Assembly (NCBI GenBank): GCA_017419895.1
Contig: JAFOKI010000154.1
Location: forward strand, 1-5,497
Length of the DNA: 5,497 bases
Reading direction: 5' to 3'
DNA from: Eubacterium sp.
Lineage (GTDB): Bacteria > Bacillota > Clostridia > Peptostreptococcales > Anaerovoracaceae
Position 1 is the first letter of the stretch. Each line of letters opens with the position of its first letter. The notes under the pieces were generated by a model. It was not told where the DNA came from and searched no databases. It was given only the letters and a program-made list of their open reading frames with translations. The translations under genes and the position numbers were made by a program. This document shows positions 4,844 to 5,497 of this stretch, one piece after another.

Positions 4844-5437
4844 TCAACCCATTCTGTCTTTTATCTTCTGCTTCTCAGCCTTAAGATAATTCTTCACGCC
4901 AGTGTTGTTTATTTCGCTGCCTTTTACGATGTCTTTCACGGCATTGTACTTGTCCGCGACCGAAACTATCACGCCTTCTAACGAGTTCGGCGCCTCGCTT
5001 TTGCCAAGCGGCCACATATGCCGCTCTATGATGTCTTCGGCTTTTTCGGGCATCTCGTCCACGATTTCCCTGGCTACTTCCAGCGATTCCCTGGGATGCT
5101 CACGGCTGCACTCTTTTGCCGATGCGTACTTTTCATTTCTCCCGAGTATCCCGAGGTCATGACAAAGTGACCCAACCACGACCGCAGGCAAGTTTACATT
5201 GATCTTCATTTTCCTTAGCACATAACAAATCAAGACGCTCGTTGCCGCAACCCTTACCGTGTGCTCCCCGACCGTAGACCACTTGTGGTGCGTCTGCTGA
5301 AAAGCCTCTTTCATCTCTTCCGAATCAAGCACCTCGCCGCCGTATTTCTGCAGATCATTCTGTATACGGTCTCTGCGGTCATCGTGCCGTTCTTTTATTT
5401 GCCTGTGCAGTTCGCTTTTTATAATAGGTTTTTTCAT
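4844..5437 (-). CDS. HD-domain metal-dependent phosphohydrolase
   Basis: A 197-residue soluble protein of the HD superfamily, whose members hydrolyse phosphomonoesters or phosphodiesters of nucleotides with bound metals. The metal-ligand pattern is complete: His59 in GEHTVRVA, His93-Asp94 in LCHDLGILG, His114 in REHPRESLEVA, His140 in IIERHMWP and Asp162 in VSVADKYNAV. The order H...HD...H...H...D is typical of small HD phosphohydrolases. Residues 1-50 are charged and helical, and the C-terminus (180-197) is Lys-rich. The natural substrate cannot be inferred. The ATG at 5437 is the only plausible start, since an in-frame TAA lies five codons upstream, but no Shine-Dalgarno sequence precedes it, unlike the neighbouring peroxiredoxin. 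No convincing promoter is seen in the 60 nt left before the window edge. It lies 88 nt upstream of the peroxiredoxin gene on the same strand. Confidence 0.88.
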   Translation of the reverse strand: MKKPIIKSELHRQIKERHDDRRDRIQNDLQKYGGEVLDSEEMKEAFQQTHHKWSTVGEHTVRVAATSVLICYVLRKMKINVNLPAVVVGSLCHDLGILGRNEKYASAKECSREHPRESLEVAREIVDEMPEKAEDIIERHMWPLGKSEAPNSLEGVIVSVADKYNAVKDIVKGSEINNTGVKNYLKAEKQKIKDRMG

Positions 5438-5497
5438 ATCATTCGCAGCTTATGATCAATAATGGAATGGATGGAATTCAGTGATACAGCAGTCGTA

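Noticed and set aside
5462..5477. Two copies of ATGGAAT separated by GG upstream of the HD gene
   Set aside because: The repeat is too short to distinguish from chance, and the window ends 20 nt later.

Overview
The window looks like a chromosomal segment from a low-to-moderate GC Firmicute, most likely a gut-type anaerobe of the Clostridia (Lachnospiraceae or a relative). That assignment is an inference. It rests on strong AGGAGG ribosome binding sites on four of the six genes, sigma-A-type promoters, and protein types common in that group: a macrodomain protein with a C-terminal helix-turn-helix-like tail, a short ADP-ribosylglycohydrolase and an Ldh2-type oxidoreductase. No mobile element, CRISPR array, tRNA or rRNA is visible.

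Layout from left to right. Positions 1-480 (minus) hold the N-terminal 160 residues of a malate/L-lactate dehydrogenase family (Ldh2) oxidoreductase, cut by the window edge. It has a clear promoter (639-667) and a leader of about 150 nt that contains a hairpin and a possible 38-codon cysteine-rich upstream ORF. Positions 727-2870 (minus) are a two-gene operon: an ADP-ribosylglycohydrolase followed by a macrodomain protein with a long linker and a DNA-binding-like C-terminal domain. Both are eraser-type enzymes of ADP-ribosylation. In both cases an AGGAGG site shows that the true start lies a few codons inside the longest reading frame.

Positions 2871-3058 are a divergent control region. It carries a short-leader promoter for the eraser operon, a GAAACGTTTT palindrome, a small hairpin with a T tract, a pair of imperfect 22-24 nt direct repeats, and a TGnTATAAT promoter placed so that transcription should start at the ATG of the next gene. 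That gene (3059-3997, plus) is a PfkB-family sugar kinase without a Shine-Dalgarno site, so it is probably read from a leaderless mRNA. A strong bidirectional terminator (4033-4056) separates it from two minus-strand genes on the right. These are a strict 1-Cys, Prx6-type peroxiredoxin (4084-4755) with its own promoter, and an HD-domain phosphohydrolase (4844-5437).

Functionally, the eraser pair is the most coherent unit: the glycohydrolase and the macrodomain should act on different ADP-ribose linkages or on released ADP-ribose metabolites. The HTH-like tail suggests that the macrodomain protein could also sense such a ligand and regulate. No ADP-ribosyltransferase or toxin is in the window, so a complete toxin-antitoxin or defence system cannot be claimed. 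The remaining genes look like ordinary metabolic or stress functions. The observations most worth testing are the macrodomain-HTH architecture, the leaderless kinase promoter with its duplicated upstream element, and the cysteine-rich leader ORF.
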